Source of the DNA: Liolophura sinensis
Lineage: Eukaryota > Mollusca > Polyplacophora > Chitonida > Chitonidae
Reading direction: 5' to 3'
DNA length: 64,000 nucleotides
Assembly: GCF_032854445.1 (NCBI RefSeq)
Contig: NC_088300.1
Span: forward strand, 54,036,984-54,100,983
Numbering within the stretch: the stretch's first letter is position 1; each line of letters begins with the position of its first letter. The notes below the pieces were generated by a model, which saw nothing but the letters and a program-made list of their open reading frames with translations, searched no databases and was not told where the DNA came from. A program made the translations under genes and the position numbers. Shown in pieces: positions 53,271-64,000 of this stretch.

Positions 53271-55640
53271 CTCTCAAAAATTTGTTTTACTGGTTGAAGG
53301 TGGTCAGCTGTATGAGCGGAGGAAACTGTCGTACCCAGAAGTAAAGCACCACCATACATCAGGTCCCCCTCCCTCCCCACAAATGTCTTGACAAGGCAGC
53401 GGCCAAAAAAGCAACGCCTTTTATTCGAGCCTTCATTGACTTCGTTGGTCAGGGGAAGAGTGGTTTGGCAAAAACAACTCTCTTTGCCAGCGAGAGACCT
53501 TGATAAAAAAAAGTAAATTTTGCTACATTTTATCTTTTCTGTGTTTGACAGCCATTGCTCGTGTTTCGGTTTGTTTTGAAAAGAACGGGAAACCTTCGAT
53601 TCACTTCATATATAAATATATTCTCATTCACATGTTTTGCATCATTTTGCCTATCAAATCTTCCTAAATTTCCCCGTAAATCACACCAGCTTTATATAAT
53701 TAGTGTTAAATAAACTAGACCTAAAGTGTCATTTTCTCAGAATAGGTTACAAGAAACTGGAATTACATAATTTTGTAACAGTGGCCTAGCTGTACCTGTA
53801 ATCTAGACCGGATGTCCTTGCTGCGGTTTAAAAAAACATAACAGACGTATGCCGGAGTTGATCTTCGCAGCATTAAACCATTTCCAACAACGCCTTTCTT
53901 TCATGTAGGAAACTGGTGGAGGTCTTTTTTTTATATTGAACACCTTCCTATACTCTTGTCATATGAAAAAATTCGGCCGGGAATTAATTCCAGATCTGTA
54001 TATTTTAGCAAAACGCCACACACGTGTTCACGTTCGATTATTTCTGGATACGTTAACGTTAAATATTGCTCACCTATGTGATAACAAATTAAATGTATGT
54101 TGTATTTTGAATGTGCTGTTTAACTGTGGGAAATGCAATCCTGAAATTCGTCTTTCTGTCAAGAATATGTAAAAAACGAATTCGTCGACATAAATACTCA
54201 TACTCTGTGGTATGTCATATATTTAATCTTATAGAATTCTTTCATTCCAAGTATTCTTATTATGTGTGATACCAACAGCTTAGCTGGGTTTCTGTGGTTG
54301 CATTGATTAACCCTGAACGTTAGATTTAGTAAAGTTCACCAAGGACATTTATGGCACAGCTGTCAAAAATTCCATCTACAGAGTTGCCTGCATTTCCAGA
54401 CAGTTTCGTCAGTCTTCATGCAGCTGTGAATACTTCTGCGGTGTCAAAATCAACAAAACATAAGCAAAACCTGCTCTAATTATTCAATGTGAGCATATAT
54501 TTTTATATTAAGACACAAGTTTTATATTAAGTAAAAAGTGACACAAGTCACACAATGGGTCTTCCAAACAAATTACATTTGTCTGTTTTTGTAATTCACG
54601 CTCCTGTTTGTCACATATGTATAAGAGATATGGAACAGGCTTCACAGTGCGGAGTGCGTCTGCACTGAGTACGATGTTTTCCAAATCGCATGCGCGAATC
54701 AGGATAAAGAGGGTTAAAAAAAAAAGTAAGACTGTCCGATAAGTTTTCGTTTACAATAGATTAACCTATGAAATATAATACTTGTAGCTGGCGACAATCA
54801 AAAGGCGCCTCCTTTCAAGATCCAAATGGGTTTCTCTAAAACCGTATGTACGGTAATAGTCACAGGATTGGGTTTGATAAATTACCATCTCAGCCTTTCA
54901 GAAAGCTTTCATTTAGAAAAAATGTGACCAAAATTTTGTGTGAAGAAATGTTGAATGCATAGTATATACCTCGTTCTTTTGTGGATAATTAACTATATAG
55001 GTTGGAGAAAGATCATATCGTGACCTACTAATTTATATCAAATGGTTCATCTCGCTGGCAGAATTCTCGGTATGACGTCACAGTTATCGTATCTTGGTTC
55101 CATGTTAGTACACAGTGAGGGACAAAATAAACTGATACCTTTTTATTAAAATACAAATGGTTTTACTGCACTCACAAAGAAAAGACTGCTTATCACTAAG
55201 CTGTAATTGTTTTGATAATTTGATAACCGCGTCCAGAAGGAAACTTGATGTCTCAGAATGCGGCAATTATAATTATTTGATGGGTTTTTTTTATTGTTTT
55301 CTTGTTCCATTTTTGGGACACGTCATTCTGAGCAGAGATTCTTCCCATGAGGTTGTCAGGTCATCAAGTTTAATGGCTATGACGTAAGTGGCCACTCTTT
55401 TTGCTTCATTTATCTTATATACAGACTCGCAGTCTAGGTAATTATCTGCTTATGCAGTGGCCTCAGTAGCCGTTATCAAAAGAAAGTCACTCTTTAATTA
55501 AGTTAGAAGATTAAAACCAGAAACTGGCTGTTTATTACTGAATTTGAATAGAAGCATTCCTAATAAAACTAAAATATTTTACTGACATATATGTTAAAGT
55601 TCGAAATTAAATACACATAGACAACAAAAGGGCTCAAATG
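53271..55640. other. About 2.4 kb with no gene recognised
   Basis: AT-rich sequence without a clear coding signal or repeat array. Confidence 0.4.
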
Positions 55641-55644
55641 TTAA

Positions 55645-55990
55645 TAATCATGGTACAAAATCTATAAAACCTCTAACATTGCTCTAGTAAGTCATTAGCC
55701 AACGTAATTTACACATGGCACAAAAACTGTAAAACCGGTAACATTGCTTTGATAAGTCATTTGCCAACGTAATTTACACATGGTACAAAAACTGTAAAAC
55801 CGGTAACATTGCTTTGATAAGTAATTTGCCAACGTAATTTACACATGGTACAAAACTTGTAAAACTGGTAGTGGCCGAAGGTGACCAACAGTACTTTATC
55901 ACAATGTAATCACTACTATAGTTGAATTTACACATGGTACAAAATCTGTAAAACCAAGAACATTGCTTTGGTAAGTAATTAACCATTGCA
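55645..55990. repeat. 65-bp tandem repeat, about five units
   Basis: acacatgg starts at 55711, 55776 and 55841 (period 65), then 55928 after about 22 extra bases. Units share ctgtaaaaccggtaacattg and atttgccaacgtaattt. Confidence 0.9.
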
Positions 55991-56189
55991 ATTCATTGGC
56001 ATTACTGCTTAGCTTTAGGCTCATGGTAGATTTACCGCTATATACAATCCTGTATAATGTAACTAGATGGTTATAATGTGTTACAACTATGCTTTTCAAA
56101 AATATCTGTAACCAAAGTGGATCACTTTGGTATCATTCCATTTGGAACTTTTTATTTATGAACCATTTGGTAAATGATAGTTTATCACT

Positions 56190-56381
56190 GCACGAAAGGT
56201 TTGCCAGTGTAACCTGTAATGGTGTGCATGAATGTCTGTACGACACACATGGGAAAGTTGATCAATTATTTACAAAGGTCTATGGTTTTACCCCGAGCAC
56301 TTTAGTTTCCTCCATCCATCAACATGACCGCTAGCGTATATGTGAAAAATTCTTTCGTAAGGCCTTAAAGAACAAATAATA

Positions 56382-56436
<55 letters not shown>
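56190..56436 (+). repeat. SINE family B with an expanded (aaat)n tail
   Basis: gtttgccagtgtaacctgta, cacacatgggaaagttgat, aaaggtctatggttttaccc and atgtgaaaaattctttcgta, followed by a run of ataaataaataaataaat to 56436. The microsatellite sits where the SINE's own A-rich tail would be. Confidence 0.82.
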
Positions 56437-57390
56437 GTGAAAACGGCGTATAGGAAATGCGTGAGTTTTGTTTGTACGTTCAAATGTTTATTGACATTTG
56501 ATTTGCCTTTTTCTATTGGGAGACATTGGAGTACCATAGACTTTAAATGTAAAGGGTTTCTGCTTAGATGTGCTTTATACCAAAGTAAAAACACTTTACA
56601 GACGTGATGGACTTTGTGACAAGTGAGTTTGTCGCCATTGTGTACTGTGAGTTTATCCCATCCAGTTTACATTTGTGAATAGCTGTGCACTGATCTAATA
56701 CACACATACTTTCAGATTAAGTATAGTTTCGTGAATGCTTCTTGATATACAACTTTCTAAAGTCGCATCTGTGAATCCCTGAATTACGGCGTCCTCCACA
56801 ATTGTGCTGTGTCACAATTTATATTTTTACAGGTCACTCAGAATGGGGACAAGCCTCTACGATGTCAGCAAGGTGCCCTTAATTGATACAGGTACGTTAC
56901 ACGACAAAGCACTCTACTCACTATGACATCACGATGTTGTTAGGCATCTGGTGCGTGTAACATATTCTCTGTTACAGGTGCGGTATTACAATCAGCCTCC
57001 ATCAATTGATAACACGCACAGTGTTATGTAGGTGCTTTCCAGAAAGTCCTTAAGTCAATAAGAGCATTCTATATAAACATATTACTTGTATATATTGGTT
57101 AAAAAAAGAAACGGTGTTGAGCTCTTTTCAAATTCTCACAAATAAAAAAGACTACGCAGCACAAGGAATGCCAATGTGATCTATGATTTTATCAAGTTAA
57201 ACTTATAATGTAAAGTATAAAAATATATATCCAATGTAATCCGACTCAGGATAGATTAAAACTTTGAAATATAGTAATTGATTTAAACACATTCTTGCCT
57301 ATCGCATAAATATAACAGAGGTGATTTTCAGAGAACTCCAGGCTTGAAGCGTAGTTCTCCAAGACGTGGAAAGATTAAGGGTTGTGTACA
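56437..57390. other. No gene seen
   Basis: AT-rich, without recognised features. Confidence 0.4.
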
Positions 57391-57394
57391 AGTG

Positions 57395-57785
57395 TCTTTT
57401 GTACGTACTCTGCACATCAACTCCTGAGTAAGAGTTTGATGTGCACCATCAGTCATCAAAGGAAATGTGTATTCATTCAAAGAAAGCTTGTGTACACAAC
57501 CTAATTTAAAGAGATCTTGTTCACCTGTGCCCATTCTTGTATATACCCATTCTCAATCATAGACATATTACGCACAAATGCTCATTCAAAGAGATCTTGT
57601 GTTCACGCACAAGGTCAAGCACACCTTGTGCACGTGCTAGAAACGCACATTCGAATACATCTGGTGTACACGCACTCATTCAGAGAGATCTTGTGTACAT
57701 GTATTCGTTCTAAAACATCGTGTGCCCATCCCGTTTATCCAAATGGATATTGTGTACACATATTCATTCACAGTCTGGTGTAAAG
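57395..57785. repeat. Degenerate tandem repeat with attcaaagagatcttgtg core
   Basis: Copies near 57500, 57583, 57680 and others share agagatcttgtgtaca and cacattcattc segments at irregular 30-50 base spacing. Confidence 0.7.
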
Positions 57786-57881
57786 CATTCAGCCATGTAG
57801 AAAGGATTTTATGGCGGAGGATTCTCCTGCCTGACGATGAATAAGATCAAATCACTCACAGTTTCACATGTGAATATTCCG

Positions 57882-58050
57882 GTTTCCTCTCCGGTGGTAC
57901 GTGGGAAGGTCTGTCAGCAACCTGCGAATGGTCGTTCATGCCTCCACCACCACCACCCCTCCAATACCCCATCCCCAATACGCTTTGCACGGTTTTCTTC
58001 CGCCATAATGCTGGCCGAGGCGGTATAAGTGAAATATTCTTGACTCCAGC
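57882..58050 (+). repeat. SINE family A, head missing, with CT-rich insertion
   Basis: ggtttcctctccggtggtac, ggtctgtcagcaacctgcga, a ccaccaccaccacccctcca stretch that replaces part of the body, then ccgccataatgctggccgag and tataagtgaaatattcttga. The tail is decayed. Confidence 0.82.
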
Positions 58051-58142
58051 CAAATAAAGAACACCTGATGTACAATGAAAAGGAAACAGTATAAGCTTGC
58101 ATCCAAGGTTTCCTGGTTCATTTTGGTACATTCTAGACTACC

Positions 58143-58236
58143 TTTTTCATTCTCCTAGATGATACTGATGTAATCCAGAGCTTGTCATATTTTTCATTCT
58201 CCTAGATGATACTGATGTAATCCAGAGCTTGTCATA
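58143..58236. repeat. Two perfect tandem copies of 47 bp
   Basis: cattctcctagatgatactg occurs at 58148 and 58195, and each is followed by the same atgtaatccagagcttgtca. Confidence 0.93.
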
Positions 58237-58494
58237 TTGTCGTTCGATATTAAATGAATGATTAACGCTCAACGCCGCGGCCAGTGTCGCAAATATATCG
58301 TGGAGATGTTTACGATACTAATTGCGAAGTTATGGTAATATCTGTAGTTCCTTTGTATCATCAGTAAACGACAGTTTGAAATTGAAAAACGTGGAACAGC
58401 TTAGCAATGATTTGTTTAAGAGTATGTGTTGTCCAGCTATAATATTTCAGATCCAATAAGCTATATTCACTGCTAAACTTTCGTCACTGGAAGA

Positions 58495-58848
58495 GACCAG
58501 TTCGGTTGCTTAGTGGTTAGAACGCCCGCCTTGAAGTTGGGAGACCCGAAATAAAACCCGGGATAAAATGGTACTTGTTGCTGCCTCGCTTGGCACGCTG
58601 TACTGAATGGTTAGAGCAAGGAAACACGACTGGTCGACCAGGTGTCACCATAATGTGACTGCATGGGTGGGGTGTCATGTCTGGTGTTTCCGGCAAGATA
58701 CTTCAGTGGTGGCAGCATTTTGGCGGCATGGACTCGCCTTGCCACAAGCAGACAAAGTATATGTACACATTGACTCCTCGATGTCATATGACTGAAAAAT
58801 TGTTAAGTACGATGTTATACCAAAAGCATTTATTCATTCATTCATTCA
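58495..58848 (+). repeat. SINE family D, full length, with 15-bp target-site duplication
   Basis: The tRNA-like head is ggttgcttagtggttagaac, then gcccgccttgaagttgggag, with a decayed B box. The body is gcttggcacgctgtactgaa and tgggtggggtgtcatgtctg. The tail is tcatatgactgaaaaattgt, taagtacgatgttata and an (attc)n run. It is flanked by a perfect ttcgtcactggaaga at 58480-58494 and 58849-58863. The tail matches family C although the body does not. Confidence 0.92.
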
Positions 58849-58863
58849 TTCGTCACTGGAAGA

Positions 58864-60100
58864 AATGAGATCGAAAAAACCTCAATACTAAGAGTTACTG
58901 GTGAACGATTCCTTATGTGACATATGTCATATTGGATGAAGTGGCTGGGAGGGGTGGGGTGGTGGGGGGGGTGGGGGAATAGGCTCCGTGGCAAACTATA
59001 GCGCAGGACAATGATTTGGGAGCCTGTCATCAACGCAGCTGCGTCCAAGTCAAGCACATGCATGCTGGGTTGCACTCCGATCGAAGGTGGGAAAGTCTGC
59101 AAGCAATATGTGAATGGTTGTGGATTTCTTGACATTATCTTGACATTCAACAGCCATTATAAAATTGCTTACCTTTGCATATGTTTTTCTTCTCCTTGGA
59201 AATCCAGTTGTTCGAGGGAGTTGGTTTCATTGAATGATTATGAAAAGAAGGGAATAAAAATCATGTGGACGATATGTGGTAAAGCTCACACGTAGACTGG
59301 GGGTTCATGATCACTCATTATCAGTAGTTTGAGATCACATACAATGCCATATCGTCTTTTCATCGTTCCGTCTCCGGTTGAAAAATCAGCAAGTCCAGGA
59401 AAGCTGAACATTTGTTTTAAAAACTGCGTCCTATTCGATTGTTTTTGTGATATTAAATGTAGCGCTGCAGGGGGTCATAGAACTGAGGTGGACTATGGTG
59501 GTTCGAAGCGTGCTATCATTTCCAGCAGCAGGGATTTTGTGGTTGTCCTTCGCCCTACTCTTCTCGCTGACCTCACGTTTATTTATCACCTGAACCACAT
59601 GTCCTGCAGACAATGCTAATCCACGCAGATGCTCGTGCGTTTTCATCAGAAATCATTAACCTAAGCTTGCAAACACAACATCATCAGCCATGCTATGCTC
59701 ACTTCAAATTTTGCCACAATAAAGTTTCAAAAAATTACACATTAAAATTTCTTTTAGAAAAAATGTACGTGTTTAATCTCCACATTTTATTACGTATAAA
59801 ATTACACTTAGCAGATCGCCATGTAGATGGCATATCACAACAACAAATTGTGTCTAATAAAGTTCGTCTAAAGCGTTTACAGGATTACATGATAAAACAG
59901 TGCTGAAACATTAGTTTACTACAATTAAAAGTGTCCAACAATTTGCCATTAGGATTATTTCTGCATTTGTTGCAGTTCTATTTGTGGGTTGCACATATTT
60001 TCTTCTTTTTTTTATTTATTTCGGATTGTGGTGAAGAATGGCCCCCAGCACTGTTCGTGAAGCCATGGTAAGCCGTTGAGAACCTTTGTGTACCTTTTTG
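58864..60100. other. No gene seen
   Basis: A G-rich tract lies near 58950-58978. A weak match to the family-A middle segment (ggtgggaaagtctgcaagca, 59084) may be a SINE relic. No coding gene is supported. Confidence 0.4.
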
Positions 60101-60104
60101 GGCA

Positions 60105-60531
60105 GTTTAATGTTCATTGTAAACCACTTGTACTCCACCAACATAGTATACATATACTTGTGCAACACGTGGGAAAATTTCTCTGTAATTTGCCAAAGGG
60201 CGGTGATTTACCAGACCACTCCCATTTCCCCCACCTATAAAACTGACAGAGGCCTCCATGGCCAAGGTGGTTAGCGTGCTAGCGCGGCGTAATGACCTAA
60301 GAGCCTCTCACCAGTGCGATCGCTGTCCAGCACACTTCCTCGCCGACCATACGTGAGAAGGTCGACCAGGCAGCAACCTGTAGATGGTAGTCCGTCGCTG
60401 CATAAGCAAGATATTCCTGAGTGCGGCGTAAAAAACCAAACAAATCATATCAAATAAATATAAAATTGTCCACCAGTGTATATTATTAAAATTCTTAAGG
60501 GTAGCATTAAACAACAATCGGACAAATAAAT
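60105..60531 (+). repeat. SINE family B, split by a family-A insertion
   Basis: The 5' part (60105-60247) reads accaacatagtatacatata, acgtgggaaaatttctctgt and cccccacctataaaactgac. The 3' part (60459-60531) resumes with tataaaattgtccaccagtg, aaaattcttaagg and gcattaaacaacaatcgg. The family-A element between them interrupts what is one element elsewhere. Confidence 0.85.
60248..60458 (+). repeat. SINE family A nested inside the family-B SINE
   Basis: ggcctccatggccaaggtgg holds an A box (tggccaaggtgg); then gcgtgctagcgcggcgtaat, agagcctctcaccagtgcga and a tail gagtgcggcgtaaaaaacca. The B box is lost and the middle is shortened. The flanks tataaaactgac (60236-60247) and tataaaattgtc (60459-60470) agree at 10 of 12 bases, a diverged target duplication. 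Confidence 0.85.
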
Positions 60532-60576
60532 TGAATTGTATATAATACGAGTAACATGTCCATTCGTTTCTATATT

Positions 60577-60718
60577 TAATTGGTGTTTTACACCGTACTC
60601 AAGAATATTTCACTCATACGGGAGAAACCCACGACCATCTGCAGGTTGCTGAAAGACCTTCCCACGTACGACCGAAAAACTCACAGCGGCCACGTTGGTT
60701 AGAGGTTCCTGGGTCAAT
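60577..60718 (-). repeat. SINE family A with internal deletion
   Basis: Reverse-oriented: taattggtgttttacaccgt, actcaagaatatttcactca, then a jump to ggagaaacccacgaccatct, cttcccacgtacgaccg and gttagaggttcctgggtcaa. Part of the 3' body (the cagcattatggtgggagg segment) is deleted. Confidence 0.82.
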
Positions 60719-60759
60719 AACACACTCAAGATGAAGGTGTGCCTTTAATATAGTATGGC

Positions 60760-60885
60760 ACTTTATGTGAGATGTACCTGTACGGCACAAGGGCTGTGGT
60801 TTTCCACGAGTTCTGGAAGCTTTCCTCCATCCATTAACCTTAAAGCCGTCGTCTAAAATTAAAACATCCTCCATTACGCCCTTAA
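60760..60885 (+). repeat. SINE family B remnant
   Basis: Weak order-preserving match: gtacctgtacggcaca, gggctgtggttttcc and aagctttcctccatccatta. The tail is decayed. Confidence 0.5.
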
Positions 60886-60983
60886 GCCTGTATCAATCAA
60901 ATGGGATGAATATATTCTATATCTGTGGGACCGTTTATGTTTTCGTCTTTTTTTTTCTCTTAGCATTGTCTGTATGAGAAAGA

Positions 60984-61240
60984 TTTTTTTTTTTTTTTAA
61001 TTGGTGTTTTACGCCGTACTCAAGAACATTTCACTTATAAGACGGCGGCCAGCATTATGGTGGGTGGAAACCGGGCAGAGCCCGGGGTAAACCCACGACC
61101 ATCCGCAGGTTGCTGGCAGACCTTCTCACGTACGGCCGCCAGCATGAGCTGAGCTTGAACTCACAGCGACCGCATTGGTGAGAGACTCCTGGGTCATTAC
61201 GCCGCGCTAGCGCTTTAACCGACTGAGCCACGGAGGCCCC
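60984..61240 (-). repeat. Full-length SINE family A with 12-bp target-site duplication
   Basis: Reverse-oriented with a long T run (its poly-A tail) at 60984-60998, then ttggtgttttacgccgtact and so on to gactgagccacggaggcccc. On its own strand the A box is tggctcagtcgg (61230-61219) and the B-box region is gttcaagct (61160-61152). It is flanked by gtatgagaaaga at 60972-60983 and 61241-61252. It is probably a young copy. Confidence 0.94.
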
Positions 61241-61252
61241 GTATGAGAAAGA

Positions 61253-61562
61253 AGTCACCAGATATGGTGTTGCAAATCAGGCGGTATCTCACGCACTATA
61301 TGCCAAATATTACGTATGACTTGTTGTGTTTGCATGTTATATTGTGTACTTAAATAACTTACTATGTACTAGATGCTAATTACGTAAGAGATATCACGTG
61401 ACAGATTTGCTTGACGTCACGTGTTCCCTTTTGTCTTGGAGAGTAGGCAGATGAATAAAGATGGCAATCTAAATGAGACGTTGGGCTCCAAGATTTCGGA
61501 TAAACGTAAGATAAATGCCTCAACTTTGAGTTTGCTCATATTTCTTGTGAACATTTGGCAAA
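61253..61562. other. Flank of the retroelement; LTR not identified
   Basis: This is where a 5' LTR or leader of the element below could lie. I cannot define LTR ends or a primer-binding site from one copy. Confidence 0.35.
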
Positions 61563-62370
61563 ATGGCGCAAATGATGGACTTACCGCGTTCTCCAATCCA
61601 AGCATTTCACCCACGTGCTAATGATGTTGCGCAAAGATGGGACACATGGACGAAATCATTCAGATACTACCTCGAAGAGTCTGGTGTTACAGACAACGTC
61701 CAGAAGAGAGCACTTCTGCTTTATCTCAGCTGACCTGCTGTTCAAGAAATTTTCGATAAGCTCACCGAGAAAATAGAAGAGGACAGTCCAGCGTCTTTCG
61801 ACACAGCACTCAGCGCCCTTACAAAATACTTCCAGCCGAAGTGGAATATAGCATTTGAACGTCACATGTTCAGACAAGCTTCGCAGAAAGAGGGTGAGTC
61901 AGTTGAATCTTTCTGTACAAGACTGAGACTTCGGTAATCGAACTGAAGATCAGGTCATTGATAAATGCCGAGATGTTCGATAACGACGACGATTTCTCAG
62001 GGACCCCGATCTGACGCGTGATCCTCTGCTAAACATTGCTCGACTGGCCGAGACAGCTGATAGCAAGGTCCGACAAATTGAGACTAGTCATTCTGCTGAC
62101 TCGGCTCCTACACCTGCTGTGAAGGAAGAAGTTTACCAGGTTAAATTTCGACAGCCCGGAAAATGTAAATCGTCAGGGAAGGGACAATGCTTTCGATACG
62201 GATCCTACAAACATCATGCTGATAAATGTACAGTCGCGGTGAATAAAAACAGCCGTAACTATGGTATACGTGGACACTATGCTTCAGTATGTCAAAATCA
62301 GAAGAAATCGGACAACAGTTCCAACCATCCGGGTGGTAATAAACAGCGGTCGCGGACAGAAGAAATTTGA
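61563..62370 (+). pseudogene. Gag-like region of a Ty3/Gypsy-type retroelement, broken
   Basis: The likely start is ATG 61563. The capsid-like part includes DVAQRWDTWTKSFRYYLEES and QASQKEGESVESFCTRLR, typical of Gag of animal Gypsy elements. The frame is broken by TGA at 61731-61733, a shift at about 61935 and TAA at 61981-61983. A nucleic-acid-binding CCHC pair follows but has lost cysteines (CFRYGSYKHHADKC has Tyr for the second Cys; the second knuckle ends HYASVC). The frame closes at TGA 62368-62370. The copy cannot be functional as it stands. Confidence 0.82.
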
Positions 62371-62522
62371 CGGAAAGAAACAACATCAAGAGTTGCAGCA
62401 ATGTTTCAAACCCTGCCTCAAGTGCAACAAATGTTTTAGCGCTTTACAGTATTGTGAACAATGTTGCGAACTCAACAGCAGCAAATGTTGACAACACACC
62501 CAGTGTTACAAGTAACATAAAT

Positions 62523-62785
62523 TAAACTAACATGCAACAAATGTTGAAACTGACAGTGCAGAGATAATAGTTGATGTTGATGGTCAAAATGTATCAGAAT
62601 TGGTTGATTCTGGGTCTTCTGTAAATTTGATCATGGAAAATTTGTACACGGCCAAATTCTCTCACATTCCACTTCAGAAAGCTAAGAAAAAAGTTCTTAC
62701 TTACGCCTCTACAGATTCATTTGATGCTAGAGTTACAGTTGGCAATGTATCTCTAAATGATACATTTACTTGTAATATCATTTAA
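62523..62785 (+). pseudogene. Retroelement aspartic protease region
   Basis: ELVDSGSSVNLI carries the active-site Asp-Ser-Gly (62606-62614) of retroviral-type proteases. The open stretch ends at a TAA near 62783, out of frame with the downstream RT. It is part of the same broken element. Confidence 0.78.
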
Positions 62786-62789
62786 TCAC

Positions 62790-63200
62790 CAATCTTTATT
62801 GGGACTTGCTACATCTTGCCAATTAGGTGTGCTAAGTATCAGAGTAGCACAAGTTAAGAGTGTAAATGGTGAAAAATCCATTGACAAAGTCTTTGAAGGT
62901 GACATGTCTAATGACAAAATCTTTGAAGGTTTCGGTAAACTTAAAGATTTTCAGCTGCACATACATGTTGATAAAACAGTCACTCCAGTAGCTCAGCCCA
63001 TACGCCGTTTACGGTTTGCTACACGTAAGAAAGTAGATCAAAAAATGGATGAGTTGTTGGAAGCTGATGTTATTGAGCCTGCTACATTGCTATTGGATTT
63101 CTCCGTCGACTTGGAGAAACCCAAGTATATATTTAGACATGCGCAGTGCGAATCGTGCCGTGATACGCGAGAGACACGCAATTCCCACCGTTGATGTAAT
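62790..63200 (+). pseudogene. Retroelement pol: linker and start of reverse transcriptase
   Basis: GFGKLKDFQLHIHVD, then TPVAQPIRRLRFATRKKVDQ and ELLEADVIEPA, is the conserved entry to Gypsy RT. The frame shifts after about 63100; the conserved DMRSANRAVIRERHAIPTVD block is read in another frame from about 63138. Confidence 0.85.
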
Positions 63201-63660
63201 ATAAGACATGCATGGCGTGACAGTCTTTTCGAAGCTCGATTTGACGATGGGCGACCATCAGATCGAATTTGACCCGGAATCTCGCGAGATAACCACCTTT
63301 GTCACACACCGTGGTATTTTTCGCTACAAACGCCTTATGTTTGGTTGGAAAAGTGCATCATAGCCAACTGTGGTGGCGCGAGAAATCTCTCCGATGACAT
63401 GCCCGACCAGGAAGAAATCTACATGATCATAAACATCAGAACGTCAAAAAGCGTTTGATCTTCTGAAGTCGAAGGTGATGAGTGATCAAGTCATGGCATT
63501 GTACAACCCTACCTCAGAAATGCAACCGATTGTCGATGCAAGCCCTTACGGATTAGGTGCCGTTTTGAGTAAAAAAAAAACCAACTCTGGCAATAGTTTC
63601 AAACCCGTAGCATACGCAAGTCCACAAAACTTTGCCGATTCACTTTAACGACTGCAACTT
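63201..63660 (+). pseudogene. Retroelement pol: RT core with internal deletion, and RNase H start
   Basis: VFSKLDL (first RT catalytic Asp) and FRYKRLMFG are present. The sequence then jumps almost directly to GARNLSDDM, the remnant of the (Y/S)xDD catalytic motif, so about 50-60 residues of RT are missing. DASPYGLGAVLS (63535-63570) is the RNase H motif. There are several stops and shifts. Confidence 0.82.
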
Positions 63661-64000
63661 TCGCAGAAAATTGCAAATCAGAAAAGAAATATAGCTGATG
63701 ATTACATCTGCTTCGTGGCAAAATCATCTATTCCCACGTCAATGTCCTTAGAACAGATTGATACCGAATCTGCCTCTGATCCTGAGCTGAGTACCCGGCA
63801 AGAATGTATTAAGACTGTAAAGTTGAACCCTTGCCCACCTGCATACAGATTCTGTAGACACGAGCTATCTGTACAGGGTAATGTTATCCTCCGTGGAAAC
63901 CGAATCGTGATGCGGCTGAAACTCGCTCACAAAGGCCACATGAGCATAGTGAAAATGAAACGAGTCCGAGAAAAGCTATGGTGGGCGAGCATAGACAGAG
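63661..64000 (+). pseudogene. Retroelement pol: RNase H end and start of integrase (runs off window)
   Basis: AHKGHMSIVKMK then REKLWWASID at about 63923-63995 is the H2C2 zinc-binding N-terminus of Gypsy integrase. The preceding stretch is too short for complete RNase H, so another deletion is likely. The integrase core and any 3' LTR lie past the window. Confidence 0.78.

Overview
This is a stretch of a eukaryotic, intron-rich, AT-rich animal genome, not a microbial one. Two protein-coding genes sit in the first 23 kb. SINEs, satellites, two candidate MITEs and one decayed retrotransposon fill much of the rest. The gene structures and the SINE tails (variants of 'tgaaatattcttgagtac') suggest a marine lophotrochozoan, probably a mollusc and perhaps a bivalve. 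That assignment rests on my memory of such SINEs and was not checked by a search.

Layout: (1) 1-1167 is the 3' end of a SCYL2-like gene on the plus strand: the tail of one exon, one intron and the terminal coding exon. Its 3' UTR region contains a tRNA-derived SINE and a diverged ~200-bp duplication. (2) 6485-23240 is a complete receptor-type (membrane) guanylate cyclase on the minus strand. I reconstructed 25 coding exons with GT-AG boundaries and matching phases. They encode about 1086 residues: signal peptide, ANF-receptor ectodomain, one transmembrane helix, kinase-homology domain, dimerisation linker and class III cyclase domain. The last exon carries a one-base frame disruption. SCYL2 and the cyclase are convergent (tail to tail). 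(3) 23.3-57 kb has no gene I can support. It holds minisatellite and satellite arrays (63-, 29-, 64-, 48-, about 24- and 65-bp units), two long (AT)n tracts, two inverted-repeat elements of MITE type, a third dispersed repeat family, and SINE copies. (4) 57-61.3 kb is a dense SINE cluster that includes one SINE inserted inside another. (5) 61.56-64 kb is a broken Ty3/Gypsy-type retroelement on the plus strand (gag, protease, RT, RNase H, start of integrase) that runs off the window.

At least four SINE groups (called A, B, C and D here) have different bodies but a common 3' tail, which suggests they were moved by one LINE lineage. Several copies have clear target-site duplications, readable directly in the sequence. 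I found no evidence of an undescribed multi-gene system. The points most worth checking are the cyclase frameshift, repeats lying against two cyclase splice sites, the shared SINE tail, and the two MITE-like elements.
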